A stretch of 64,000 nt of DNA from assembly GCA_944324905.1 (NCBI GenBank), contig CALUYB010000002.1, forward strand, positions 109,282-173,281. Reading direction: 5' to 3'. Numbering within the stretch: position 1 is the first letter of the stretch; each line of letters opens with the position of its first letter. A model generated the notes under the pieces. It saw only the letters and a list, made by a program, of their open reading frames with translations. It searched no databases and was not told where the DNA came from. Below, piece by piece: positions 45,479 to 52,787 of this stretch. A program made the translations under genes and the position numbers. Source of the stretch: Candidatus Gastranaerophilales bacterium. GTDB lineage: Bacteria; Cyanobacteriota; Vampirovibrionia; Gastranaerophilales; Gastranaerophilaceae.

Positions 45479-46746
45479 TGAAAAGCCTTTACAAAGTAAG
45501 AGTTGCACTTGCAAGCATTATTTTTGTACTTTCTATTTTTGGGATATTGGGGTTTTTGTATCCTCTACATGTTTTTGATGTGCAATTCTTGCCCTTATTG
45601 CAAAGAGTTTTTGTTGATTTTTCAGCAGTTGCGCTGTTTTTAATTATAGCAATTGTCACCTTAACTTTACTTTTTGGTAGATTATACTGTTCTATACTTT
45701 GTCCATTGGGCATTTTGCAAGAGTTTATAGGTTTTTTGTTTAAAAAAGAAAATAAATATATTAAAAATTATCCTTTTAAATATTTTATATCAGCAGCGGT
45801 TTTTGGCGTTTTAGCTGGCGGAAGTGCTGTTGTGTTACGATATTTAGAGCCTTACGCCTATTTTTGTTCTGCTTTTACTTTTTGTATTTTAGGGCTTGTG
45901 GCACTTGTTTTAATTATTGCCATAACAGCATTTAAGGGCAGATTTTTCTGTACAAATATTTGCCCTGCAGGGACTTTATTGGGTTTAATTTCCAAATTTT
46001 CTTTAAATAAAATAAATATCGAAAAGCAAATGTGTGTTTCATGTGGTGCTTGTGAGAAAAATTGCCCGTCATCCTGTATAAATTCAAAAGAAAAAACAAT
46101 TGATAATGAAACTTGTATTAAATGTTTAAAATGTCTTGAAGTTTGTCCAAAAGGCGGTATTAAATTTGGAAAATCTAAAAAAGAGCAAGTAAAATTTAAT
46201 ATAGAGCGCAGAAAGCTTATTGCAAGCGCGGCTGCCTTTGCTTTATTTGGCGCAATGGTTAAAACAGGTTTGGTGCTAAAAGATAAAGTTGTACAAAAAT
46301 TTAAAGATATAATTTTACCCCCTGGCGCGCAAGATGAGCAAAGATTTGCAAACACTTGCTATAATTGCAATCTTTGTGTCGAAAATTGTCCGAATAAAAT
46401 TATAGTTAAAGCAAACAAAGATTTTCCTGTAGTTCATCTTGACTACACAAAAGGATATTGTGATAAAAATTGTAATAAATGTTCTCAAGTTTGCCCGACA
46501 GGCGCAATAAAAAGACTTAGTTTGAGAGAAAAACAAAAAACAAGAATTGCAATGGTAATGATAAAAGAAGATTTATGCACAAAATGTGGCATTTGTGAAA
46601 AAGCTTGTCCTTATGGTGCAATAATAAAATCAGACGGCAAAACTATAGTAAATGCCTCAAAATGTATAGGTTGCGGCGCATGTAAAGCTGCTTGCAGGTT
46701 TAATGCTATTGAAATTTTTGCGATAAAAAAACAGGATTTAATATAA
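45478..46746 (+). CDS. NapH/NapG-like membrane polyferredoxin fusion
   Basis: A 422-residue iron-sulfur protein. The N-terminal part (1-170) has four membrane helices and two CxxxCP motifs (CSILCP, CTNICP), as in NapH/YccM quinol-side proteins. Two 4Fe-4S motifs follow (CVSCGACEKNCP, CIKCLKCLEVCP). Next is an internal twin-arginine plus hydrophobic segment (ERRKLIASAAAFALFGAMVKTG). Four more cluster motifs follow (CYNCNLCVENCP, CDKNCNKCSQVCP, CTKCGICEKACP, CIGCGACKAAC). The second half looks like NapG with its Tat signal retained internally. It would pass electrons between the quinone pool and the exported reductase. Confidence 0.87.
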   Translation: MKSLYKVRVALASIIFVLSIFGILGFLYPLHVFDVQFLPLLQRVFVDFSAVALFLIIAIVTLTLLFGRLYCSILCPLGILQEFIGFLFKKENKYIKNYPFKYFISAAVFGVLAGGSAVVLRYLEPYAYFCSAFTFCILGLVALVLIIAITAFKGRFFCTNICPAGTLLGLISKFSLNKINIEKQMCVSCGACEKNCPSSCINSKEKTIDNETCIKCLKCLEVCPKGGIKFGKSKKEQVKFNIERRKLIASAAAFALFGAMVKTGLVLKDKVVQKFKDIILPPGAQDEQRFANTCYNCNLCVENCPNKIIVKANKDFPVVHLDYTKGYCDKNCNKCSQVCPTGAIKRLSLREKQKTRIAMVMIKEDLCTKCGICEKACPYGAIIKSDGKTIVNASKCIGCGACKAACRFNAIEIFAIKKQDLI

Positions 46747-46761
46747 TAAGGAGGAAATAAA

Positions 46762-46977
46762 ATGTCTTTAGGGATAACAGAGATAATATTGATTTTAGTT
46801 GTTGTCATTCTTTTGTTTGGAGGCAAAAGAATACCTGAAATCGCAAGGGCTTTAGGTAGAGCCTCTTATGAGTACAAAAAAGCTAAAAATGTTATTAAAA
46901 AGGAAGCAGAGGATTTAAAAACAGCAATAGAAGAAACACAGGAAAAACCTGAAGAATACCAGCCAAAAGATGTTTAA
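46762..46977 (+). CDS. tatA: twin-arginine translocase subunit TatA
   Basis: A 71-residue protein with the short membrane helix [25 protein letters not shown], an FG hinge, and an amphipathic helix ([18 protein letters not shown]), as in TatA/TatE. TatA forms the variable-size pore. No TatB is present, so a minimal TatAC system is likely. A ribosome site AAGGAGG (46748-46754) precedes the ATG. tatC starts two bases after its stop. Confidence 0.95.
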   Translation: MSLGITEIILILVVVILLFGGKRIPEIARALGRASYEYKKAKNVIKKEAEDLKTAIEETQEKPEEYQPKDV

Positions 46978-46979
46978 TA

Positions 46980-47705
46980 ATGAGCAATATTGAAGATAAA
47001 GACGAAAGTATAATTGAACATATTGAAGCTTTTAGGGGAATGCTTTTAAAATGCATTGCAAGTTTAGGAATATTTTTTATTCCAATATTTTTAATTTCTC
47101 CTAAATGCTTAAATATTTTGATAAAAATACTTATAAAAGATAACAATATCGCGCTGAATTACTTTTCGCCGATTGAAGTATTTTTGCTGCAAATAAAGCT
47201 TGCATTTGTAGTTGATATAATTTTATGCTTTCCTTATATGGCAAGGCAAGTATGGAAGTTTTTTGCCCCTGCGCTTTATGAGAACGAAAGAAAGTTTATA
47301 AAATCAATTGTCTTTTTGTCAACTTTACTGTTTTTAATCGGCTCTTTATTTTGTTTGTTTGTAATTTTACCACTTGTTATAAACTTTGGTTTAAGTTTTT
47401 CTGCGTCAAATATTAATCCCCTTTTAGGTATTTCAAATATTATAAACTTGTCTTTGTGGATGAGCCTTGCTTTTGGCTTAACCTTTCAAATGCCTCTTGT
47501 TGTATACTCTCTTGTAAAATCAGGCTTTGTTGAGTATGAAACATTTAAGAATATGCGACCCTACGTTATTGTTGGTATATTGGTTGTGGCAGGAATATTA
47601 ACACCGCCTGATATATTAAGTCAAATATCGTTGTTTCTGCCTGCCTATTTGTTGTTTGAGCTGGGACTTTTGTTTTCAAAAGTAAAGAAAGAAAAGAATG
47701 AATAA
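46980..47705 (+). CDS. tatC: twin-arginine translocase subunit TatC
   Basis: A 241-residue, six-helix membrane protein that binds twin-arginine signals. Conserved elements: EHIEAFRGMLLKC near the N-terminus, YFSPIEVFLLQIKLAFVVDIILCFPYMARQVWKFFAPALYENERK, and FGLTFQMPLVVYSLVKSGFV. Length is normal. Its stop overlaps the larB start by eight bases. Being between redox proteins with twin-arginine motifs and the lar genes suggests a dedicated export system for this cluster. Confidence 0.95.
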   Translation: MSNIEDKDESIIEHIEAFRGMLLKCIASLGIFFIPIFLISPKCLNILIKILIKDNNIALNYFSPIEVFLLQIKLAFVVDIILCFPYMARQVWKFFAPALYENERKFIKSIVFLSTLLFLIGSLFCLFVILPLVINFGLSFSASNINPLLGISNIINLSLWMSLAFGLTFQMPLVVYSLVKSGFVEYETFKNMRPYVIVGILVVAGILTPPDILSQISLFLPAYLLFELGLLFSKVKKEKNE

Positions 47706-48375
47706 GTATATAGATTTAGACTTTGCAAAATTGGATATAGATAGAATAAAACGTCGCGGTTATTGTGAGGCTGTTTTTTGCGAATGTAAGAGTAATGATC
47801 AACTTTTAAATATATTTAGGTCGTTTAAAGAAGCAGGCTCAAATGTGCTTGGCACAAGGGCAAGTAAAGAACAAGCGCAAATATTAATGGAAAAATTTGC
47901 TGATTTAGTTCAATATGATGAAACTTCAAAAACTCTTACATTAATACAAAATGAAATCGAAAAAATTGGAGAAATAGCTATTTGCACAGCAGGTACAGGG
48001 GATGTTCCTGTTGCTGAGGAAGCGGCAAGAACTGCACAATTTTACGGCAGTAATGTAAAAAGGTATTATGATATAGGAGTTGCGGGCATTCACAGACTTT
48101 TTGATAAGTTGGAAGAAATTAAAAAAGCAAATGTGATTGTGGCGGTTGCAGGCATGGAGGGAGCTTTGGCTTCTGTGATAGCAGGGCTTGTTGATATACC
48201 TGTTATTGCCCTGCCTACATCCGTAGGGTACGGTACTGGTTTTAAAGGGCTTAGCGCATTGCTTACAATGTTAAACTCTTGTGCTGAGGGGATAACTGTT
48301 GTAAATATAGATAACGGATATAATGCAGGTTATAGTGCAGGTCAAATAAACAGACTAATTGAGGGGAAAAAATAA
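47698..48375 (+). CDS. larB: nickel-pincer cofactor biosynthesis protein LarB
   Basis: Carboxylates the pyridinium ring of nicotinic acid adenine dinucleotide and hydrolyses the phosphoanhydride, the first step to the nickel-pincer nucleotide cofactor. The C-terminal PurE-like (AIR carboxylase) fold is clear: ICTAGTGDVPVAEEAARTAQFYG, IVAVAGMEGALASVIAGLVDIPVIALPTSVGYG. The N-terminal part has IDRIKRRGYCEAVFCECK. At 225 residues it is normal. It overlaps tatC by eight bases and larC by one base. Confidence 0.95.
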   Translation: MNKYIDLDFAKLDIDRIKRRGYCEAVFCECKSNDQLLNIFRSFKEAGSNVLGTRASKEQAQILMEKFADLVQYDETSKTLTLIQNEIEKIGEIAICTAGTGDVPVAEEAARTAQFYGSNVKRYYDIGVAGIHRLFDKLEEIKKANVIVAVAGMEGALASVIAGLVDIPVIALPTSVGYGTGFKGLSALLTMLNSCAEGITVVNIDNGYNAGYSAGQINRLIEGKK

Positions 48376-49115
48376 TGGATTTATATTTTGAGTGTAATTC
48401 AGGAATTTCAGGGGATATGTCAGTTGCTGCTTTACTTGATTTAGGGGCAGATAGAGAGCTGTTAGACAAGGCTCTTTTGTCTATGAAATTAGATAACGAA
48501 TTTAAGTATAATGTAACTAAACAAATGGTAAACGCGATAGCTGCGACAGATTTTGAAGTTATTTTACCCCATCATACCCATCATCACCACGAACACAGAA
48601 ATTTAGATGATGTTAATAAAATTATTGACAGAGCTGAAATTACACTCAATGCAAAAGAACTCGCTAAAAAGATATTTAAAATAGTAGCTGAGGCTGAAAG
48701 TAAAGTCCATAATAAAGGTATTTCACAAATTCATTTTCATGAAATAGGAGCAATTGACTCTATTGTTGATATAGTTAGTTTTGCTGTGCTATATGACAAT
48801 TTAAATCCTAATAAAGTTTACTTTTCCACGCTAAGTGAAGGGCAAGGAAGTGTAATGTGTCAGCATGGTGAACTTAGTGTACCTGTACCTGCTGTTTGTG
48901 AAATTGTTTCAAGGTATCAAATTCCAATAAGAATAACTGATAATCAGGGCGAGATGATAACTCCAACAGGAGCGGCAATTGTTGCAGCGTTGTTTAACGA
49001 AGAAAAATTGCCAAATGAATTTATAATAGAAAAAGTTGGCTATGGCAGAGGTAAAAGGCCATATAAAAATCCGACATTAAGAGTGATGAAAATAAAGGAG
49101 AAGTTATGCATTTAG
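48375..49115 (+). CDS. larC: LarC, first domain only (LarC1-like)
   Basis: Nickel-inserting cyclometallase component of nickel-pincer synthesis. The 246 residues match the LarC1 portion: MDLYFECNSGISGDMSVAALLDLG, a His-rich loop (HHTHHHHEH, about residue 66) for nickel binding, IHFHEIGAIDSIVDI, and the ending NPTLRVMKIKEK. Full LarC proteins are about 400 residues. In Lactobacillus plantarum the second part, LarC2, is joined by a programmed frameshift and carries out CTP-dependent insertion. No LarC2 coding sequence follows, as the transporter gene begins nine bases before the stop. The protein is thus short by its catalytic second domain. Confidence 0.85.
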   Translation: MDLYFECNSGISGDMSVAALLDLGADRELLDKALLSMKLDNEFKYNVTKQMVNAIAATDFEVILPHHTHHHHEHRNLDDVNKIIDRAEITLNAKELAKKIFKIVAEAESKVHNKGISQIHFHEIGAIDSIVDIVSFAVLYDNLNPNKVYFSTLSEGQGSVMCQHGELSVPVPAVCEIVSRYQIPIRITDNQGEMITPTGAAIVAALFNEEKLPNEFIIEKVGYGRGKRPYKNPTLRVMKIKEKLCI

Positions 49116-50020
49116 GTAATGGAATTATTTGTCCGATGACAGCTATACCAATGTTCGCACTTGCAGCTGCAGGTGGTTATTATGCATTTAAAAAGGCAAA
49201 ATCAGAATTTAGTAAAGAAAAATTTTTCTATACAATTGCACTGACATGTTTAGTTTTTGCTCTGCAAATGATTAATTTTGCAATCCCGCAAACAGGTTCA
49301 AGTGGGCATATTATAGGCACTCTGTTGCTTTCGATATTGCTTGGCCCATATGTTGCATTTCTTTCGATATGTGTAATTTTAACAGTGCAGGCAATTTTCT
49401 TTGCCGATGGCGGCATTTTGGCTCTTGGATCTAATGTATTTAACATGGGTGTTCTGGCTTGTTTTGTTGCATATCCGTTTATATACAAGCCTTTAAAAAA
49501 TATTAATAAACCTTTTTTGGCTACAGTGCTTGCCTGTATTGTTGCACTGCAATTAGGCTCGCTTGCTGCGGTTTTTGAGGGAGCTGTGTCAGGTGCTATT
49601 GCATTGAATAAAATTTTTGAATTTGCTGCCTTAATGCAAGTAATTCACCTTCCAATAGGTCTTATAGAAGGTATTTTTAGTGCTGTTTTGGTATCCGTGG
49701 TAAAAAATCTTAACCATAAAAAAGTTGCAAGTATTTTTGTGCTAATGTCTTTGGTTTTGGCAGGTATTGTTTCTCAATATGCTTCGCAAAAACCTGACGG
49801 ACTTGAGTGGTCATTGTTGAATATACAAAATTCAATAATCCCGCAAATTCAAGGAAAAATTTATTTGTTCTCTGAAGCAATTCAAAATAAAACTTCAATT
49901 TTAGCTAATTTTGAAAGTATAAGCGCAAATATTGCAGGGCTTTTGATTGTTAGTGTTGTTATGTTTCTTCTGTGTCTGTGTGTTGACTTTAAAAAAGAAG
50001 CTAAACTCAATGCAAGATAA
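49106..50020 (+). CDS. CbiM/LarMN-type nickel (or cobalt) transporter substrate-binding subunit
   Basis: Energy-coupling-factor type metal transporter S component. The ATG at 49106 gives Met1-His2, which bind metal in NikM/CbiM proteins, followed by LGNGIICPMTAIP. Several membrane helices follow (FHIIGTLLLSILLGPYVAFLS, GILALGSNVFNMGVLACFVAY). The C-terminus has a CbiN-like loop with the PDGLEWS motif and a final helix, so M and N are fused (304 residues). Placement between larC and larE points to nickel. No ATPase or transmembrane T-component gene is adjacent. Overlaps larC and larE by about 10 bases each. Confidence 0.88.
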   Translation: MHLGNGIICPMTAIPMFALAAAGGYYAFKKAKSEFSKEKFFYTIALTCLVFALQMINFAIPQTGSSGHIIGTLLLSILLGPYVAFLSICVILTVQAIFFADGGILALGSNVFNMGVLACFVAYPFIYKPLKNINKPFLATVLACIVALQLGSLAAVFEGAVSGAIALNKIFEFAALMQVIHLPIGLIEGIFSAVLVSVVKNLNHKKVASIFVLMSLVLAGIVSQYASQKPDGLEWSLLNIQNSIIPQIQGKIYLFSEAIQNKTSILANFESISANIAGLLIVSVVMFLLCLCVDFKKEAKLNAR

Positions 50021-50783
50021 ATTTGATAAGCTTAAAAATTATTTAACACAAAAAAGTAAGCAAGGTATTTGCCTTGCTTACTCCGGTGGTGTAGACAGCT
50101 GTGTTCTTTTGTATATTTGTAAAGATTTAAATCTTGTAGCGGTTACTTTTAAATCTGTTTTTCAAACTAATGAGGAAGTTGAAAATGCAATAAATATTTG
50201 TAATTATTATGGAGTAAGACACAAAGTAATAGAGTACAATCCTCTTGCAGATGAAACAATAAAAAATAATCCTAAAGACAGATGTTATCATTGTAAAAAA
50301 CTTATCTTTTCAAAATTAAAAGAGCTTGCCCCATCTAAGCTTATTATAGATGGAACAAATGCAGATGATTTAAAAACTTATCGCCCTGGTGTAAAAGCTC
50401 TAAAAGAACTTGAAATTTTTTCACCTCTTGCAGAATTTAATATTGCAAAAGATGATATTAGAAACTTTGCAAAGTTGAATGAAATAAAAAATTTTGATAA
50501 ACCATCAAATCCTTGTCTTGCGACGAGATTGCCATATAACACCTTGCTTTGCGAGAAAGATTTAAATCTTGTAAGAGATGGCGAAAAAATTATAAGAGAA
50601 TACGGGTTTAACTCTTGCAGGTTGAGGTTGCACAATGATGTTGCAAGGATTGAAATACCTGTAGATAAATTTCCTGAATTTATTGAAGTAAGCGATAAAA
50701 TTGCAGAAAAATTAAAAAATTTGGGCGTAAAATATGCTGCGCTTGATTTAATGGGTTTGAGAAGCGGTAGTATGGATGTTTAA
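50010..50783 (+). CDS. larE: ATP-dependent sacrificial sulfur transferase LarE
   Basis: Adds sulfur to the carboxylated nicotinate ring in nickel-pincer synthesis. The frame opens at 49947 within the transporter gene, but the ATG at 50010 gives MQDKFDKLKNYLTQKSKQ and only 11 bases of overlap (257 residues). PP-loop SGGVDS lies near residue 24, a CxxC motif (RCYHCKK) is in the middle, and NPCLATRLPYN carries the cysteine position used as sulfur donor or cluster ligand in LarE proteins. It is the last gene of the run. Confidence 0.94.
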   Translation: MQDKFDKLKNYLTQKSKQGICLAYSGGVDSCVLLYICKDLNLVAVTFKSVFQTNEEVENAINICNYYGVRHKVIEYNPLADETIKNNPKDRCYHCKKLIFSKLKELAPSKLIIDGTNADDLKTYRPGVKALKELEIFSPLAEFNIAKDDIRNFAKLNEIKNFDKPSNPCLATRLPYNTLLCEKDLNLVRDGEKIIREYGFNSCRLRLHNDVARIEIPVDKFPEFIEVSDKIAEKLKNLGVKYAALDLMGLRSGSMDV

Positions 50784-50858
50784 ATTGTTTATTGTTAATT
50801 AACTAGTTGCAGGTTTCACAAGCGAAAATAAAATATGCTTTTGAACTAAAATTCTGTC

Positions 50859-50879
50859 ACCCTGAACTTGTTTCAGGGT
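50859..50879. repeat. short palindromic repeat-like hairpin
   Basis: ACCCTGAA/TTCAGGGT (50859-50866 with 50872-50879) around a five-base loop, within the 190-base gap between larE and hipA. This sequence type resembles short dispersed intergenic palindromes seen in many bacterial genomes. It has no T-tract, so it is not a typical terminator. Only one copy is seen in this window. Confidence 0.5.
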
Positions 50880-50974
50880 CTGTTATCATTACTAAGCTTA
50901 TTTTTACCCAGTGCAAAAGAGCGCTTTAAAGAAGCTTTTATTTAAAGATTAAATTGACAAAAAGATTAGATTAA

Positions 50975-52078
50975 TTAAAATAATTTCGAGCACTTTTCTT
51001 GAATATCTAATGCGATATCTTTTGCGAATTTTTCTTTTAGTCCTATATTTTTTGCCACAGCTAGAATATCATCCAAACTCGGATTTTTACCCTCGCCATT
51101 AATTGTTGTCGCATGTTCTCCATTAAAAGAAGAACTGTAAGTCAGATCATACGCAGGAGACAGGTGCCATTCTTTTTTATTGTCATTATAAAGATAAGAA
51201 AAATTCTTTGAATGGTCATCTCGATTGTGTGCAAAAACATTAAAACACATCAGCCTGAATAGTTGTTCAATATCCTGATAATTTCTTGTAAGTTCAAGCG
51301 TAAGTTTCATCAATATATTATAATCAAGATTAGGAAGCCTGTGGCTTGTCTCCAAAAGCCCGCTTACTGATACCATATGAACTTTTTTAGTGTTTTTACG
51401 GTCAAACCTTTTTATCCCAAAATATCCAGAACATATTTTTGATGGGAAAAGTCTTGTCTCTGTCATATATATTCCGCAACTTTTTGCACATAGGGAATAT
51501 TGATATTCTTTTTCTCCTATATTTTTAGGATCAGATGATGACGGGAATTTAATAATCCAGTCCTCGTTGTCAATCGAGGTTAAAATTTTCGGTCTTGCAC
51601 CACCGGATGAGCCGCCCAACTGAAAAAGTTCATCCAAATTATCTGAATTTTGTGATTCTAATATCTTCGAACATTCTTGAGCAAGAATATCATAATCAGA
51701 AATATTATTTTCTGATTCAAACTTATGTTCAGGCTTATAAGTCAAAGCGCCCATCCCGCTTTGTTGAACAATAGCAAGACGGTTAAGATTATCAATTTCA
51801 GCAGGGTTTATTTTGTTTTTCAAAAACAATCTGTCAACCAGTAATCGCCCCCAACCGTCAGGCAGACTGTCATTAAAAACGCCAAATAGTCCGCCAAAAG
51901 GGTCATATTTCGGAATAAAAACTTTCTTGATGAGCGGTAAGTTAAAAGGTGAAATGCTAAACCCGTTATTCAACCAATCTGAATTATATTCAAAAGCGAC
52001 AACTCTATTTGGAGTTTTAGCCAAAGTGCCAACTAAAATATTATTATAAAAAACTTTTAAATATTTATAGTTATCCAT
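50975..52078 (-). CDS. hipA: HipA-type serine/threonine kinase toxin
   Basis: Toxin of the HipBA system. In E. coli HipA phosphorylates glutamyl-tRNA synthetase and induces persistence. The 367-residue protein has an N-terminal subdomain with FGGLFGVFNDSLPDGWGRLLVD, the GSSGGARPK loop, the WIIKFPSSSDP lysine, the catalytic HNRDDHSKNFSYLY, and the metal-binding SPAYDLTYS. It is shorter than the 440 residues of E. coli HipA but all kinase motifs are present. hipB overlaps by eight bases upstream. Confidence 0.94.
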   Translation of the reverse strand: MDNYKYLKVFYNNILVGTLAKTPNRVVAFEYNSDWLNNGFSISPFNLPLIKKVFIPKYDPFGGLFGVFNDSLPDGWGRLLVDRLFLKNKINPAEIDNLNRLAIVQQSGMGALTYKPEHKFESENNISDYDILAQECSKILESQNSDNLDELFQLGGSSGGARPKILTSIDNEDWIIKFPSSSDPKNIGEKEYQYSLCAKSCGIYMTETRLFPSKICSGYFGIKRFDRKNTKKVHMVSVSGLLETSHRLPNLDYNILMKLTLELTRNYQDIEQLFRLMCFNVFAHNRDDHSKNFSYLYNDNKKEWHLSPAYDLTYSSSFNGEHATTINGEGKNPSLDDILAVAKNIGLKEKFAKDIALDIQEKCSKLF

Positions 52079-52349
52079 TTATAACCTCATCAATTGAGTT
52101 ATAGCTTTTTTGTGTGAATAGATTTTCTAAGTCCTGTTCCAAATTAAGTGCAATTAGTATTTTTATAAAAGAATTCAAAGATATTTCATACTTAGACTCA
52201 AACCTTTTAATGGAACCAAGACTAACACCTGATTTAGACGCAAGTTGAGCCTGAGAAATTTTAAGCTTTTTTCTGTGTTGCTTAATTTTCTCAACCAATT
52301 CATGCGCTATATCATTAGGAGTTTTAGGATTAAATAAAAAATTATTCAT
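52071..52349 (-). CDS. hipB: HipB-type XRE antitoxin
   Basis: A 92-residue helix-turn-helix protein (KISQAQLASKSGVSLGSIKRFES) with a long C-terminal helix. It represses its own operon and neutralises HipA. It overlaps the hipA start by eight bases. Two palindromic operators lie upstream, one overlapping the -10 region. Confidence 0.92.
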   Translation of the reverse strand: MNNFLFNPKTPNDIAHELVEKIKQHRKKLKISQAQLASKSGVSLGSIKRFESKYEISLNSFIKILIALNLEQDLENLFTQKSYNSIDEVING

Positions 52350-52350
52350 G

Positions 52351-52404
52351 GATAATATATTATACTTTTTTAACTAAAAAGTCAATATTAGATAATATAT
52401 TATC
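52351..52404. promoter_or_regulatory. hipBA promoter with two palindromic operators
   Basis: A perfect 14-base palindrome GATAATATATTATC at 52391-52404 and a one-base-imperfect copy at 52351-52364 start exactly 40 bases apart, about four helical turns. On the minus strand a TTGACT at about 52380-52385 and TAATAT 17 bases later place the -10 inside the proximal copy. Cooperative HipB binding and autorepression are the likely outcome. Confidence 0.75.
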
Positions 52405-52421
52405 CAATATTTAATAAATCG

Positions 52422-52456
52422 AAAAATACAACATAATGAAGTTGTGTTGTATTTTT
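52422..52456. terminator. AT-rich 12-bp hairpin, possible terminator
   Basis: AAAAATACAACA (52422-52433) pairs exactly with TGTTGTATTTTT (52445-52456) around an 11-base loop. Its arm ends in T residues on either strand, so it could stop transcripts in both directions or be a cruciform. Confidence 0.5.
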
Positions 52457-52516
52457 TGGTAAAAGTTTATGGGTAGGGTAAAATGGATTTTTGCAGGTGG
52501 TAGTTTTTTGAATGCT

Positions 52517-52546
52517 ATTTAAACGATATTTAAACGCTGTTTAAAT
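52517..52546. repeat. three helically phased ATTTAAAC repeats
   Basis: ATTTAAAC at 52517-52524 and 52528-52535 in direct orientation and the inverted copy GTTTAAAT at 52539-52546 start 11 bases apart each. A fourth copy, GTTTAAAT, is at 52711-52718 beyond the hairpins. One-turn phasing suggests a protein-binding array on one DNA face. Confidence 0.6.
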
Positions 52547-52555
52547 AATGAGGAT

Positions 52556-52705
52556 GCGGAAAAATCCAAAAATTGACAAATTTTTGAGATTTTTCAAATC
52601 CGACCTTAGGTGTGTGAGCATCAGGTCGTGTGCGGGATAGCACACAACCTGATGCGAAACCGTTCCCCGCAGTTTGCGAGAAAAATGTCAATTTTTCCGC
52701 AAACT
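52556..52705. repeat. triple-hairpin element enclosed by long-range inverted repeat
   Basis: Hairpin 1: GAAAAATC with GATTTTTC plus an inner AAAAATT/AATTTTT stem (52559-52595). Hairpin 2: GCATCAGGT with ACCTGATGC plus an inner GTGTGC/GCACAC stem and one mismatch (52618-52655), loop GGGATA. Hairpin 3: AGTTTGCG with CGCAAACT plus AAAAAT/ATTTTT (52671-52705). Alternatively GCGGAAAAAT (52556-52565) pairs exactly with ATTTTTCCGC (52691-52700) and encloses hairpin 2. Hairpins 1 and 3 share AAAAATTGACA-type sequence in inverted orientation. Confidence 0.7.
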
Positions 52706-52787
52706 CAAGTGTTTAAATTTTGTGTCATTAGACTTTACTTTTTATAGGGAAGAAGCAATCATTGTCGGTGATTAAGCGAGTTTAAAA

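Larger units (their letters stand above)
52405..52787. other. gene-free, highly structured stretch between hipB and recombinase
   Basis: No credible gene is present. From left to right it holds a 12-base-pair AT hairpin (52422-52456), three phased ATTTAAAC-type repeats (52517-52546), three strong hairpins (52559-52595, 52618-52655, 52671-52705) with a further long-range pairing, and another GTTTAAAT copy (52711-52718). The recombinase gene starts 70 bases later. It may be a recombination site, a structured RNA, or a regulatory element. Confidence 0.6.

Noticed and set aside
49090..49130. Programmed frameshift fusing LarC1 to a LarC2
   Set aside because: All frames after the larC stop were considered; the continuing frame encodes the CbiM-type transporter, and no LarC2-like protein is seen.
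50940..50975. Promoter-like TTGACA at about 50954 pointing into hipA antisense
   Set aside because: The -10 (AAAATA) is poor and no gene follows on that strand.
52590..52610. tRNA T-loop-like string TTCAAATCC in the gap before the recombinase
   Set aside because: No matching acceptor, D or anticodon arm; the bases are part of the hairpin element.
52405..52787. CRISPR array or retron RNA
   Set aside because: Repeats are too short and irregular for CRISPR, and there is no cas gene or reverse transcriptase nearby.
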